NCBI GenBank assembly: GCA_963678705.1 | Contig: OY783216.1 | Coordinates: 4,898,001 to 4,962,000 of the forward strand | Source: Panorpa germanica | Taxonomy: Eukaryota; Arthropoda; Insecta; Mecoptera; Panorpidae | Direction: 5' to 3' | Length of the DNA: 64,000 nt | Shown: piece by piece, positions 1 to 12,650 of the stretch | How the letters are laid out: every line of letters begins with the position of its first letter | Position numbering within the stretch: position 1 is the first letter of the stretch | The notes under the pieces: model-generated | Database searches by the model: none | Told to the model about the DNA's origin: nothing | The model's input: the letters and a program-made list of their open reading frames with translations, nothing else | Made by a program: the position numbers and the translations under genes

Positions 1-477
1 AGAAATGGTCGGCCATATTTTTATGACGTGAAATGCATTTTAACGTCAGTTATTTGTTGAGTAGGTCAGTGCTGTGGTAATGTTTTGTAGCTGTTGGTAT
101 TCAAACAATCAAGTCAAGTCAAAGAATAATAAGTTTTTACTTTATTTAACCCTGTTACGGCAGACATAATATTAAAATTTTATTGTTCCTTGAAATAACT
201 GTAAATAATATTTGATATATAAATACATATAGCAGCGATTTATGAGCTGTAAGGTTGGTATCCTTACACAAGGATTGTGATGTCACATGCATTTGGAATG
301 TGTACAACGTTGAATCCCTTTAATAATTAAAGAGACAAAATGACTTTTTTAATTGTTAATATCTCTTAACATAAAAGAAGTTATTAAAAAATAATTGAAC
401 ATTTGAGGTTCTAGTAACCCACTTTATCAATATATAGTACACTTTTATATAAATTAAGACATAGGACACAAGCCCAT
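1..477 (+). mobile_element. Family A transposon, copy 1 (cut by window edge)
   Basis: This is the right-hand three quarters of a recurrent 0.6-0.67 kb element, seen 14 times in the window. It ends in the terminal inverted repeat AGGACACAAGCCCAT. The left end lies outside the window. The body is non-coding. It carries the blocks shared by all copies: the GTATGACGTGAAATGCATTT-like block, a TCAAGTCAAGTCAAAGAAT block and the TTAAAGAGACAAAATGAC block. This is a non-autonomous DNA element by structure; its superfamily is unknown. Confidence 0.85.
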
Positions 478-1513
478 TGTACGAACCACAATCTGCAAGT
501 AACATAAAGGGATATTTTTCATGCTACCAACAGAGATTTATATTCCTTTTTGTAGTTAAGTAGTTAAGAAACAAATAATCACAATATTCAAACAAATAAC
601 ATTTTCAGGTAGTTCAAATATGGAAATTTGATAACTACAATTGAAATTCATATAATGTGCTTGCTATAAAGTAATAGGAAAATACATTTTTTGAATTTAC
701 GGAGCGGCCAAAGCTAGTTTTATTTCTATTATAGAATATAAAACTGGCAACGTAAATAAAAAATGTAAATATGACGTTTATTTTATGTTAAAAACAGTAA
801 CTTTGTTTTAACTACCTTATATATATTGCTATAGTGTAAGAAGTAGCTTTAAAATATTATATAAAATAGTATTTTATAATTTATATTATACACTAAATTT
901 TTTTACAACTTTCAAATATAGTCTAATGATTAAGAAAAGAAGCAATATTATAAAACAACTATTCTTTAAAGAAAAATATTATCTCGACAGCCATCGGATA
1001 ATATTTTTAAGAAACTTTAATTTTAAAGCATTGAAATTCATGCAATAATTATGTTAATATTAGAAAGAATAATAAAATAGATAAACTATTAGTTGTATAT
1101 AATCAATGCATAATATATTTTACTTTATTTTTAATATTTTACATTTGTGATGCATTGGATTTGTATATAACATTGTTCTCAACAGCCATTGTGAACATTG
1201 TTAATGTTATAGGATTTTTTAATAAAGTACCAAGTTTCATTATAAAAATTTGTTTAATTTGATTATTAAATATTTACTTTATTTAATTTTAATCAGATAT
1301 ATATTTAAATATTTGAATAATTTGAACAATCCTTGTCTGAAGTCACGGAAGATTAACTGGTTGCAACACTACAAGTGAGAAGTACCTGCTGCAGCTACGT
1401 ACAATTTGAGGTTATATTGAAAAGTTTGAAGTATGTTCTAGCGCATTCTTTTTAAATATAGTTTTCCTACTAATAACAAATTCCTCAGTAATTTATAAAA
1501 GTATATCATAAAC

Positions 1514-4358
1514 ATGGCTTCAACAGAAGAACTTGTTAAATTGCCCGACCTACAGACACAGATCTTTCAAGCACTTTCTAGTAATAACATTGCTGAACTT
1601 AAACCTTTGTTAGCAGAATGCAAAGGATATGTTGACTTTATTGATGAAAATGGAATGAGCCCTCTTCAACATGCAGCTTACAAAGGAAATAAAGAAGCTG
1701 TGACACTATTAATTGATCATGTAAGGAGCTGCCTCTTAATTTGACATTACATTTTTTAGGTTACAATGTATACAAAAGTACAACGTTGTCTCTTAAAATG
1801 ATTAATTCACATTTGTTTGTGAGTTTAAAGTTGTATATTGTAATATGTTTTACAGGGAGCAGATGTGAACAATTGTCAACATCAATTCATCTACACTGCT
1901 CTGCATTTTGCAGCTTTATCAGGAAGCTCTGAGGTTTGTCAACTTTTGTTGTTAGCCGGTGCTAAAAGAACAACAATAAATTCTGTTGGAAGAACAGCAT
2001 CCCAAATGGCAGCATTCGTTAATAATCACCACTCAGTAGCTACCATTAACAATTTCATACCTCGCTCAGATATTGATTATTATACTCAACCTCAGGGACT
2101 TCAAACTGAACCAATTCTGCCACAATTTTTAGGAGACTCGTTTCACAAGTTTGCAATGCTGGTATGTACCATAAAAATATGTTTTCATCGCGTGATAGGA
2201 ACAGTATTGACAATATTCTTACGTTAATAGGTAAATCTCCATCCGGTATATGTAGTACAATGCTTACAACGATTCACCGGCCTTATGGACCATCTTAAAC
2301 CTATTCACAAAACTTTAGAGTTGATGTCAGAACGTGAGATGAAACGTACACCTGATCCAAATGAAATAATGTCATTTAAATTTCATTTTTTAAGTTGTAT
2401 TGTTGCTGAAGTAAAACGTACAACTGAAAGACAAAATAAGGATGCCGATAAGAAAGGAGCATCTGATATTGTTGAACTTATGGCTAAAAAGTTGCTTAAA
2501 ACAAATAAAGAGGGTACAGTATTGTTATGTCAAAATCTAAAGTTATTTTAAATAAAACATAGGTTTAAAAATAGCTTTTATTTGACTTTGCCAGGAGTTC
2601 CAGATTTTCAAGAAAGCTTCATCCGTGAATGTGTACGCGAATTTCCTTATCGTGAGTGTGCAACATTCAGACAGGTATTAATTTTAAACTAAACTATGTA
2701 TTGTTACATAATCTTCGTTATGTAAATTTACAATTGCTTCTACACGACCAAACGCGGTTTTGACAGACTTTAAAAATTGCTCGATATTTTTAAAATGTAT
2801 TCCCTACTATTTCAGTTTCAAACTTTAGTTTTTGTTTCGAAAGTACTAAGTGTGCATGCCTCGTGCATAACTGATATAATTTATTTAATAATGTGTGAAT
2901 GATCTTTGGCCCCACTCACTACTACTGACTTTTAGATTAATATAAAGCTTTAATGTAAGTTCAATTTGTGAATCATGCGTCGTTCGTTAGTAATATACTT
3001 TATTTATAGTTCAAATTACAAGAGTTCTCCGGCGACTCGTACTTAAAACAAGTTGTGGGGTATAAACTGCCGATATAACTAAAAGGAACTGACTCACTTA
3101 TTTTTCTATAATGTATATAGAAACGAATAAGATAAAATTCAGTATCATATAGATTTAAACCGCTCTTATAACCTCTTAAGTATAAGTCGCCTCCGAACTC
3201 TCGCAATTTGAACAATATATTTTTTTAGAATGTATATATAGGAACCAATAACATAAAATTAAGTATCTTATGTTTATACTGCCCTTTTAAGCATGAATCA
3301 CCTCTGCACCCTCATAATTTGAACTATAATACTAAATTAAGATCTTTATTTAATATAAATTATTATAATTTAAATATATAGTCAAAATCACGATAGATCG
3401 GCGGTGACTTATACTTAAAAGAGGTTATAAGAGCGGTATAAATTTATAATACGATAATGAATTTTGTCTTATTCGTTTCTATATACATTATAGAAAAATA
3501 AATGAGTCAGTGCTTTTTAGTTATATCAGCAGTTTATACACCACAACTTGTTTTAAATATGAGTCACCGCCGAACTCTCGCAACTTCAACCATAATTATA
3601 TAGAGTATTGTACTTTTACAATTTTATAAAATTTTAATTCAAGGACACAATCAAATTTACAGTTTTCTATAAATTATGTTATTTGTTTGTTAAATTTACT
3701 TTCCTTAAAAACATTATACTTCCTTGGTTACGTCTTAGAATGATTTTGTGTCTTTGCCTCTTAAAATTACTTTTGTTGAAGTCTCTCAAAAACTAAAGGG
3801 ATTAAGTGCAAAAAATAAAATCGAGAGAGTTAATGTTTTTTATTTAAAAAAAGCACTGAATCCTTTAAAAATATAACAAGAATGATCAAATTAGTAACTC
3901 AATCAATCAAATTATTTAGAAATATCAAAAAATGGACTTATATTCTTATATTTACTTTCTTATTCATTTTATAGCCGGGTTTGGCTAGTAACTTATAATT
4001 TTGTGCCTGTTATAAATTGTAATTTGTATTTTAGGTTGTTACAACTCTCGCGGGAAAGGATGCGCCCCCCGCAATCAACGTAATAATGTCTGCAATAAAT
4101 GGTCAACGTAGTTTTTCCGACATTATGGTCTATTGCAATACTTGTGGATCTGAACGCCCAGCAAAGAAATGTTCCAAATGTCGTGCAGTGCAGTATTGCG
4201 ACAGAGAATGTCAAAGACTTCATTGGTTTCTACATAAGAAGGCATGCGCTCGTTTAGCTGAAACACCAGCTGCAACATCAGGTGGTGGTGCACGTTCTAC
4301 TGGTACCGTTGACGCATCTGAAATTAGTGCACAATTACAAGATCTTATCACTGGATAG
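1514..4358 (+). CDS. ANKMY2: Ankyrin repeat and MYND zinc-finger protein 2 (ANKMY2) orthologue, 5 exons, 399 aa
   Basis: Exons by splice sites and frame are 1514-1720, 1856-2161, 2231-2513, 2595-2674 and 4035-4358, with phases 0, 0, 1 and 0. All introns are GT-AG and the joined frame is open for 399 residues. Ankyrin repeats occupy about residues 45-130, with PLQHAAYKG, ALHFAALSG and GRTASQMAAF cores. The C-terminus carries a MYND zinc finger at about 326-363, with the CNTC, CSKC, CDREC and HKKAC ligand pairs. The order ankyrin, helical middle, MYND and the motif FPYRE before the finger match ANKMY2. In vertebrates ANKMY2 is an adaptor acting with FKBP38 in adenylyl cyclase delivery to cilia and Hedgehog signalling; a role in insects is inferred. 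The ATG at 1514 is the first in frame. Intron 4 (1.36 kb) is long because it holds two family B elements. Confidence 0.92.
3011..3213 (+). mobile_element. Family B MITE, copy 1
   Basis: This is an element of about 203 bp with imperfect terminal inverted repeats of about 35-40 bp. It begins GTTCAAATTACAAGAG and ends CTCTCGCAATTTGAAC. Further copies lie at 3381-3590 (inverted) and 43502-43696. No ORF of substance is present. It lies inside ANKMY2 intron 4. Confidence 0.75.
3381..3590 (-). mobile_element. Family B MITE, copy 2, inverted relative to copy 1
   Basis: This is the reverse-complement relative of 3011-3213, sharing the ATATACATTATAGAAAAATA core and the GTCACCGCCGAACTCTCGCA end. It lies 170 bp from copy 1 in the opposite orientation, so ANKMY2 intron 4 can form a long hairpin in the transcript. 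A third, decayed end (GCATGAATCACCTCTGCACC) lies between them at about 3290-3330. Confidence 0.75.
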
Positions 4359-5130
4359 AAAACCGTAGATGTAAACAGTTTGTTATGAGTGTATAAAATA
4401 TTTTGTATCTTATTAAAACAACATTGAAAGGGCATTCGGCCCATTTTTTTATTTTTATAAAATATTTTTATTTCTAAATATTTGTTTCTAAAATATAACA
4501 AAGTAATTTATGTTTGTAGTAAATAAATAAGATGTTTGAGTAACTTAGTAAAGGTGCGGATAGAATTTAGTTTTATCATTAATATCTTCCAAACTCTTCC
4601 GTCAGTACACATTTTGGGAGTCCTGAGTTCAAAGAGATATCAATTGTTATCATGCAAACGTTGCTATTTGATTTTCATGATATCATAAATGTACATTACA
4701 AAATGTCTGTGAAATTGGTGACTAGATAAAAACGCGCACGGAAAAATATATTTGAAAAGAGCTCAAAGAAAATAGTTATTAAACCCAATACATAATTGAC
4801 TTACCGGATATATTGGTTTCATAGCTATTGTAACATATATTTAAAATAACTTTCAATATTAATATAGTGATGATGTTATAGAGAAATGATGACTTATTCA
4901 ATATACAGCCCGGTAGAGTAGGAGAAGTCTTAACTCGAAGCTGAACAATTTGATATTGATATTTTCTGAAAACTATCTGTGCTTATCAGTTATCATGTAC
5001 TAATTCCACTTCTTGTTTAAAAAAAAACCATAACCATTTTTTTGCTTTCACGACTAATTCAATTATATTCTAATGCTGCTTTCACTACTTGCGATGCCAA
5101 CTATTTTAAGTAGTGTGTATTGAAGTTGTT

Positions 5131-5354
5131 TCGCATTAATACCCTTTATCGTGAGAGCAAACTTCTATTTTATGTTTATCAATACACCACTGTTTTCAAA
5201 TAGTTTGTACAAGTTGGACTACATGCAATACCTCTACGAACGGACGGCGTTACTTTTATCTACCTTTTCATTACGGAATTTTTAAAAATAGCAGTGTATT
5301 GGTAAAGATTAAAACAGATATTTGCTCTCGTGATAAAGTGTGGTAATGCGACTA
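5131..5354. repeat. Inverted-repeat element
   Basis: The left arm has CCTTTATCGTGAGAGCAAAC. The right arm has its complement-like TTTGCTCTCGTGATAAAG. The arms also share a TCAATACACCACTG / CAGTGTATTGG pair. A related fragment is at 40865-40980 (GTTTGCTCTCTTGATAAA). This is a small foldback/MITE-like repeat. Confidence 0.55.
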
Positions 5355-5899
5355 TACCCTGCTGATAAAATCGAATGTCTTTACGATAAAAACCTTAAAT
5401 TAACACTCTAAAACTCAGTGAGTGGGAGGGGGCTTAATTCTTCTCGGTTTTACTTTAAATACATCATAATTTAACAATACGTCTACCGGCTTAGAAATAT
5501 TAAATTAATATTGAATTAATTATTGTATATGTTATATATTTGAAATAGCAATCACATATTCGGTCTGTCTATTATAAGAAACAAAAATTTCGCAGTTTCC
5601 CATTATCACATCTTTCTTTTTCCTTTTGCATGAAACCTAATTGATCAGTAAATTAATATAAATTTAATTTTCGTATATACTTGAAACAAAATTTAAGAAT
5701 TTCATAAAATATATTTAGGTTAATATATATCAGTAGTTTACAAGCAATAAAATTTATATCTTCTGCAAATATAATAAGGTGATTCTTTTAAAAATCAGTA
5801 TATTTTTGTTTGTAGCTTATGTAAACTGAATGTCACTGCTGTGTTTAAACAATTATGTCAAATATTGATATTTTAAACTTTATTTATATATACTACAGC

Positions 5900-6105
5900 G
5901 ATCGTACAGTTCATTAGTGAGACATCCTCGAACATTTAGTTTTGAGATAAAGTCTAAAACAATATTTAGGGATATTCGATAAGATTGTGTATTATAATTT
6001 TGATTGGTTGCATTTATGAATTATTAAATCAGATACAATTTTACATATACTCAACGCAAATTTCGATTTTTTTTAGAGATGTCTCACTAATAAACTAGAT
6101 GATCG
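5900..6105. repeat. Small element with imperfect terminal inverted repeats
   Basis: It starts ATCGTACAGTTCATTAGTGA and ends with the near complement (GTCTCACTAATAAACTAGAT, then GATC). The arms are about 28 bp and imperfect, with an AT-rich centre. No second copy was recognised in the window. Confidence 0.5.
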
Positions 6106-6299
6106 ACATCTGCAATCTCATTCAAACTGTGCCATTTGTTAAAAAAGTAATTGAAATCCAAGAAAATCTTGTGCAGTGTTTTTTAATCTCACAAACATAT
6201 AAATAAAAATGTAACTTTGGTGTATTTTTTTATTTATTTTATTTTATGAAATTTATATGTATGTACATAAATAAAAATATTTTAAAAGCATTGTTGAAT

Positions 6300-6763
6300 A
6301 AATTATTTATAAAGTGGAATATGTTGTATGTCAATTTTGAGCCGTGTTGTAGTTGGGAGATATAGAAATAATTATATTTTCAGAAAGAAAATGGGCTGCA
6401 AACAGTTTTTTAATAACCCTTTAGGAGATATTAAAAATGTCATTTTCTCTTTAATTATATAAGGGATTCAAAGTTATAGATAAGTCCAATGCTAATTTGT
6501 CATCTCTTTCATACAACAGAGAAGCAAACGGATGTGTGTGTAATGCATCATTTATTACAGCTGGTTCGGTATCCCATGAAGATTTATATCATGATGGTTG
6601 TGAAAAATTAAAATAATCTCGATTTATTTCTTCTGAATCGCTTTGTGCAGATCTAAAACAAGCGACAAAACTGTAATTCAAATTTGATGTAGGTATAACT
6701 CTGGCAATATACATATCATGAAATATCGACCCCTTAAAAATGAGTTCAAAAGCTCATTTGTAA
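6300..6763. mobile_element. Diverged relative of family A
   Basis: It shares with family A the blocks TATAAGGGATTCAA, TTTAATTATATAAGGG and a 'CATACAACAGAG' segment. It ends in AAAAATGAGTTC...AGCTCATT rather than AAAAATGAGGACACAAGCCCATT. A second piece with the same altered end is at 33760-33901. I read this as an older or sister subfamily. Confidence 0.5.
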
Positions 6764-6846
6764 TATTCTGTAATGGAATATTACAGTAGCCAAGAATCAA
6801 ACCCAATGTAAACCCCCTAAAATACTAATAAATTTGTATTGCAGCA

Positions 6847-7328
6847 ATGGGCTTGTGTCCTATGTCTTAATTTCTATAATAGTGTACTATATATTGATAA
6901 AGTGGGTTACTAGAACCTTACAGCTCATAAATCTCTGCTATATGTATTTATATATCAAAATATCAAATATTATTTACAGCTATTTCAAGAAACAATCAAA
7001 TTTCAATATTATGTTTGCCTTAACAGGGTTAAATGATATAAAAACTTATTATTCTTTGACTTGACTTGATTATTTGACTACCAACAGCTACAGAACATTA
7101 CCACAGCACTGACCTACTCAACAAATAACTGACGTTAAAATGCATTTCACGTCATAAAAATATGGCCGACCATTTCTAACGCTAAAACTACAATTCAAAC
7201 TTTTAATTGCTATGTCTCCGTCAATATTTAGATATTTAATAAAATAGACACGCCAATACACATTTATTAACATCAATTTCAATCAACAATTGAAAAATCG
7301 ACCACTAAAAAATGAGGACACAAGCCCT
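6847..7328 (-). mobile_element. Family A transposon, copy 2 (internal deletion)
   Basis: Inverted copy beginning ATGGGCTTGTGTCCTATG and ending GAGGACACAAGCCCTT. Relative to full copies it lacks the segment between CTAGAACCT and the TTACAGCTCATAAATC block. Confidence 0.85.
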
Positions 7329-7975
7329 TTATTGATTAACTTTAATATAAATTTAACTCTGCTGTTCAAATCAATATAAAGAAACGAAACCAATCATTTT
7401 CACTAATTTTACTTTTTAATTTTATATTTAAATAAACACAAAAACTTGGTGAGTGCGAATGGGCTTTAGCTATCATATTTTAAATAAATTATTTTATTGT
7501 TTTGGATTCATGTTATAGATGGCAGCTCCTTCCGTAAGATCTTTTATTAAATTAAGAGTTTCAGGAATGACTAATAGTTTACAAAAAGACAAGTTTGATT
7601 TAGACCATGTCTTGGTAATCCAGTAGCGCCCTTTTTATGTGAAGTAAATACTATAGAATCTATAAATGTTTCTTTTTTAATTTATTTATTTCACTTCCGC
7701 CTATTTCCATTGTGTCTATCTCGTCCTAGAAAAATAGTGGTTGCCTATATGATGAATATAGACTCAAATTTCTGATGATTAATATCTGACGAAGCCTCTG
7801 ATAGGGAAGGGTTTCTGATCAAATTTTCATGAACTTCTTGCATTACGTTTGGTACTTATACAAAAAGAAATGTCATAAAAATTTGTATTGTTATGTTACA
7901 AAATTTTGGATTTCAATTTTTATAAAAACGGCGTAATCAATTTTAAAATAATTAGAGTCACATAATTTGTATATA

Positions 7976-8612
7976 ATGGGCTTGTGTCTTCATTTTTTAT
8001 AGGTCGATTTTTCAATTGTTGATTGAAATTGATGTTAATAAATGTGTATTGGCGTATCTATTTTATTAAATATCTAAATGTTGACGGAGATATAGCAATT
8101 AAAAGTTTGAATTGTAGTTTTAGCGCTAAAAATAGTCGGCCATATTTGTATGACGTGAAATGTATTTTAACGTCAGTTATTTGTTGAGTAGGTCAGTGCT
8201 GTGATAATGTTCTGTAGCTGTTGGTAGTAAAATAATCAAGTCAAGTCAAAGAATAATAAGTTTTTATATCATTTAACCCTGTTAAGGCAAACATAATATT
8301 GAAATTTGATTGTTTCTTGAAATAGCTGTAAATAATATTTGATATTTTGATATATAAATACATATAGCAGAGATTTATGAGCTGCAAGGTTGGTAACCTT
8401 ACACAAGGATTGTGATGTCACATGCACTTGGAATGTATACAACGTTGAATCCCTTTAATAATTAAAGAGACAAAATGACTTTTTTAATTGTTAATATCTC
8501 TTAACATATTAGGAGTTATTAAAAAATAATTGAACATTTGAGGTTCTAGTAACCCACTTTATCAATTTATAGTACACTTTTATAGAAATTGAGACATAGG
8601 ACACAAGCTCAT
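7976..8612 (+). mobile_element. Family A transposon, copy 3 (near full length)
   Basis: Starts ATGGGCTTGTGTCTTCATTT and ends GGACACAAGCTCATT. TA is present on both sides, but other copies do not share a TA duplication. Confidence 0.9.
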
Positions 8613-9239
8613 TAAAGAATAGTTAAGTAAAGTTTTATTACATTCCTGCATTAAATGCATCCAGTGGCAAAGTTGGCGCACGTGCCATATGTCATTGATA
8701 TTGCTAGTCATTACATTCCAGTCAACCTGTCAGGCAATCATCTTATATTTCCATGTTATCCTATCCCACTAATACGGGTACGTTTCACATTGTTTTCTAA
8801 GGCTAATCCCTATTCGTATCTGTCAGTCTTTCAGGCTAGTGCCAAGGGTAATAATTATGTTTTAACCTAGGATTTGTGTACTGTATTATTGTTTTAAAAG
8901 TACGGTACATGCAGACAGTGGGAGGAAAGGGACAAGAGGGTCAAAACAGTTGTTTGTTTTATCTTGACTTTAACTATTAAGTCGTGGCTCGTTACTGTTG
9001 GTTTTTACTTGTTTCAAGATGTCTAGAATCATCTAGAATAGAGCTTATCTATTTAAAAGTGCAAATAATTGAAGGCGACACTTATTCATGGCGTACTCGA
9101 AAGCCGTTCTGTTAAGTCATCATTAAAAAATATTACTACTTTTGTTTTAATAAATTGTATTGATATAAAAAAAATTTGGTGCAAAAATTAAATTAGCAAG
9201 AAAGGAGCTGCTCTGTTAGTATTCGATATAATTCATTGT

Positions 9240-9360
9240 TTAGTGGTCGACTTTTTAATTGTTGTTTAAAATAGATATTAATAAATGTTTATTGGTGTTT
9301 AAATTTCTAAATGTTGACGGAGAGATAGTAATTACAAATTTGAATTGTAGTTTTAGTGGA
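9240..9360 (+). mobile_element. Family A fragment, copy 4
   Basis: Only the left part survives, from TAGTGGTCGACTTTTTAATT to GAATTGTAGTTTTAGTGG. It is clearly diverged from the other copies. Confidence 0.7.
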
Positions 9361-10044
9361 ACATGTCGAACTATTAAGAGATAGGTCAGTTGTACGTTAT
9401 TAAATTGACCTATTATGTGTCTAGTACATTATTGAAAATAGTTATTTTAAATATTTCTTAATTTTTTAAAGTTTTTTTAATCAATATTTTTGTCGATAAA
9501 AAATGTAGTCACCTGTTTGACCATGTTTGAATGATGCATAAAAACCTAAAAACGATTTTTTTTTAATATAGTTTCTCGGGCTTCCTATGCACGTAGCCTT
9601 TTATCACCTCTAATATTGTTCTTATACGTTATATCCAGACAACAAGAATGATCTGTTCATGGCTACTGCAGTTATAAATTTCGGTTTCTCAATCAAAAAG
9701 GCGGTGTCCCTAAAAACGTTTCTTTTACTTCTATATCAACAGGCTGCCCATTTTCCGATCTAGTTATTACTGCATATCTCACATTAGAATTAAATAAATA
9801 GTATACTATTTAGAATTTTTGTTATTGTTTATGTTTTTGTTATAAAAGTTTTGAATGCATTGTCGGGAATAACTATTTACTAAGAGTATTACTTCACGGT
9901 GAAACCGTTAAAATATAAATATAAGTTATAAAGTCCGAGGGCCCCCTGAGCTTGGGGGCCCCGGTGCACTGCACCGACTCGCACATACCTAGCTACGCCA
10001 GTGAACATACCGGACATGATGTTGAATATATTGGATTTTCTATA

Positions 10045-10197
10045 ATGTTGAATCCCTTTAATAGTTAAAGAAAAAAAATGTTAATATCTCCTAAAATATA
10101 GCGAGTTATTAAAAAAATAATTGTACATTTGAGGTTCTGGTAGCCAACTTTATCAATATATTGCTCAATATCAATATATATTATAGAAATTAATATA
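10045..10197 (+). mobile_element. Family A fragment, copy 5
   Basis: Only the right part survives (TTGAATCCCTTTAATAGTTA through TTATAGAAATTAATA). It is diverged and lacks the terminus. Confidence 0.65.
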
Positions 10198-10303
10198 TGG
10201 TTAACAATTGGTTAATTCTGTTAATTTATTAAACTTACTTTTGATTTATTATATTCTCTTTCATATTATGATAATTTAAAAATAGTTTATAATATATTTA
10301 ATA

Positions 10304-10637
10304 CTAGCTGTCCCGGCCACGCGTTGCTGTGCCTAACGTAGCGCCATCTATTGAATATTTACTCAATCTAGTCAACAGATTTCGATTTACTCAACAGAAT
10401 ATTTACTCAATCTAGTCAACAGATGTCGCCATCATCGTCGCCCGATGTCATATGTCATATACAGATAATTAATAGACAAATAATTAGCAATAAGATAAAT
10501 AAATTGAGATGTAAGCTATCCTATCTTTCAAGTTGGATCAAACTGGACACGGTGTACAAATTTGATTAAAATCAGTTAAGTAGTTTAGGAGTTCATCGCG
10601 GAGAGATGCAGTGACACGTAATTTATATATATTAAGA
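10304..10637 (-). mobile_element. Helitron-like element, family F, copy 1
   Basis: Read on the minus strand it begins TCTTAATATATATAAATTAC and ends GGGACAGCTAG. The flanking bases are A before TC and T after CTAG, which is the Helitron A|T insertion rule. A second copy at 26143-26451 has the same ends and the same flanking bases. Both contain the ACTCAATCTAGTCAACAGA segment repeated twice. It is non-autonomous, with no Rep/helicase ORF. Confidence 0.75.
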
Positions 10638-11497
10638 TTAATTCACGGATCGTTTTTATAGATTGTTTAATTTCTAGTATTTTTTCACCATACTTATCAA
10701 AGAAATTTCATAAATATTATACAAGCAATCTATCCTATTAATATGTAAAATGTCGTAATTTCGGAAATGACGATATCATAAATAGATTCAAGGTCAACAT
10801 TCTTATTAGATATTAAAAACAAGTAAGTAATTCTTCAAGCATACTAATAATTATTAATTTCGAAATGACATAAGTACGAGTATTTACATTGCATGACGCA
10901 GTGGTAAAGAATTTTTTATTTTGACTTTAAAAGCATTAAGGATGGCACCATAGACCACAGAGTCTGACCGATGCACTTCTGTCCCCTTCAACGCTACCCC
11001 CCTCGTCTTTAACCATTAAGTTAATTATATTTACAAGCGTAAAACGGACTTTAGCAAATGGACAAACAATAAAAGTGTAAATATGGGAAGTGACAATGCT
11101 GAAAGTTAATTCTCCAGGCGTCTGAAGGACTTTACCCCCACGGGCACCGGAAGTCGAAAGAAAGTTAGCGCCAACGGAAATTGATATTATTTAGTATAAC
11201 ACTTTTGTACTTTTTAACAGTTATAAACGAAGATACGTCATTTTTATGTAAAATTAACTTAAAAGGTTTTTTGTAAGTAGTTTAATTATGTTTTTAACAA
11301 TCACTTATTGCCGGTGGTAATATTATGATGCAAATAACGGATGCAGAACAACAATTTGCCTAAATATTACATGATTATGTATAAGGGAAAATCATTTGAG
11401 CAGTCGTTCATATGAAATGTCTATTTTATCGGCTACAAATATCGAAACCACTTCATCTGTCGGAATACAAATGAAGATAAAGTTGATGCGAACTATA

Positions 11498-12168
11498 ATG
11501 GGCTAGTGTTCTCATTTTTTAGTGGTCAATTTTTCAATTGTTGATTGAAATTGATGTTAATAAATGTGTATTGGCGTGTCTATTTTATTAAATATCTAAA
11601 TGTTGACTGAGATATAGCAATTAAAAATTCGAATTGTAGTTTTAGCGCTAGAAATGGTCGGCCATATTTGTATGACGTGAAATGCATTTTAACGTCAGTT
11701 ATTTGTTGAGTAGGTCAGTGCTGTGGTAATGTTCTGTAGCTGTTGGTAGTCAAATAATCAAGTCAAGTCAAAGAATAATAAGTTTTTATTTTATTTAACC
11801 CTGTTACGGCAGACATAACATTGAAATTTTATTGTTCCTTGTAATAGCTGTAAATAATATTTGATATATATTTGATATATTGAGCTGTAAGGTTGGTAAC
11901 CAGTAAACTGTCAAGAATATCTATCTTTAACGCTCTGTTGTATAAAAGAGATAGCAACTAGCGGTTGTGATGTCACATGCATTTGGAATGTTATACAACG
12001 TTGAATCCCTTTAATAATAAAAAAGACAAAATGACTTTTTTAATTGTTAATATCTCCTAACATATAAGGAGTTATTAAAAAATAATTGAACATTTTAGGT
12101 TCTAGTAACCCACTTTATCAATATATAGTACACTTTTATAGAAATTAAGACATAGAACACAAGCCCAT
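11498..12168 (+). mobile_element. Family A transposon, copy 6 (full length, insert variant)
   Basis: Runs from ATGGGCTAGTGTTCTCATTT to GAACACAAGCCCAT. It carries an extra segment of about 75 bp (AACGCTCTGTTGTATAAAAG) also present in copies at 13590 and 41543, defining a subfamily. Confidence 0.9.
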
Positions 12169-12650
12169 TAAACCATCGAAAACACAGGTGCCCTGCATCA
12201 AGCATAAATACTCTCAGCAATATGTCTTTAGGAGATATATTAAAACATATCCCATGTTTGTTACCAAATTTATTTTATGTAATACCCATGTGAAATGAAA
12301 TTCTTTAAAGCGCGAAATTTAAAATCAAAATAATTACTTACACACCTAAAGAACACTATAAGTAATATATTCAACGTACTTCATCAGAGGCGCAATTGTC
12401 AACGACTAAGTAGGCTTTCTGACCACTCCGCTAATGCAGGACCATGTCAAGTTTAAATGTGGAAAAAATCTGAACAAAATAAAAACTTTTTTGAGGTTAA
12501 AGTCTTTTAGTTTCATATACTGCATCATACTGCATTTATATTAATTGTTGTGCAAGCCGGAATATTATGTATCTAAAATAAAATTATTTGTTCACCTAGC
12601 GTGTATATAGAGTGTTTTGTTTTTTGTAGCACATTTTTATAAAATTTACT
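12169..12650. other. Upstream region of the MZB1-like gene
   Basis: AT-rich sequence between a family A copy and the start codon at 12651. GTGTATATAGAG at 12600-12611 is a possible TATA-like element about 45 bp before the ATG. I see no other feature. Confidence 0.3.

Larger units (their letters stand above)
4359..6299. other. Gene-free stretch downstream of ANKMY2
   Basis: The ANKMY2 3' UTR runs into this region. AATAAA-type hexamers occur near 4520 (GTAAATAAATAAG). Beyond that I see only AT-rich sequence and two small inverted-repeat elements, annotated separately. No ORF here looks like a conserved exon. Confidence 0.6.
8613..11497. other. Gene-free stretch with transposon fragments
   Basis: Contains decayed family A pieces at 9240-9360 and 10045-10197 and a Helitron-like element at 10304-10637, listed separately. 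A GC-rich patch at about 9935-10005 (GAGGGCCCCC...GGGGGCCCCGG) resembles the patch at 32830-32880 and looks like repeat debris. No exon was recognised. The ORF at 8655-8870 has no motif that I recognise. Confidence 0.55.
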
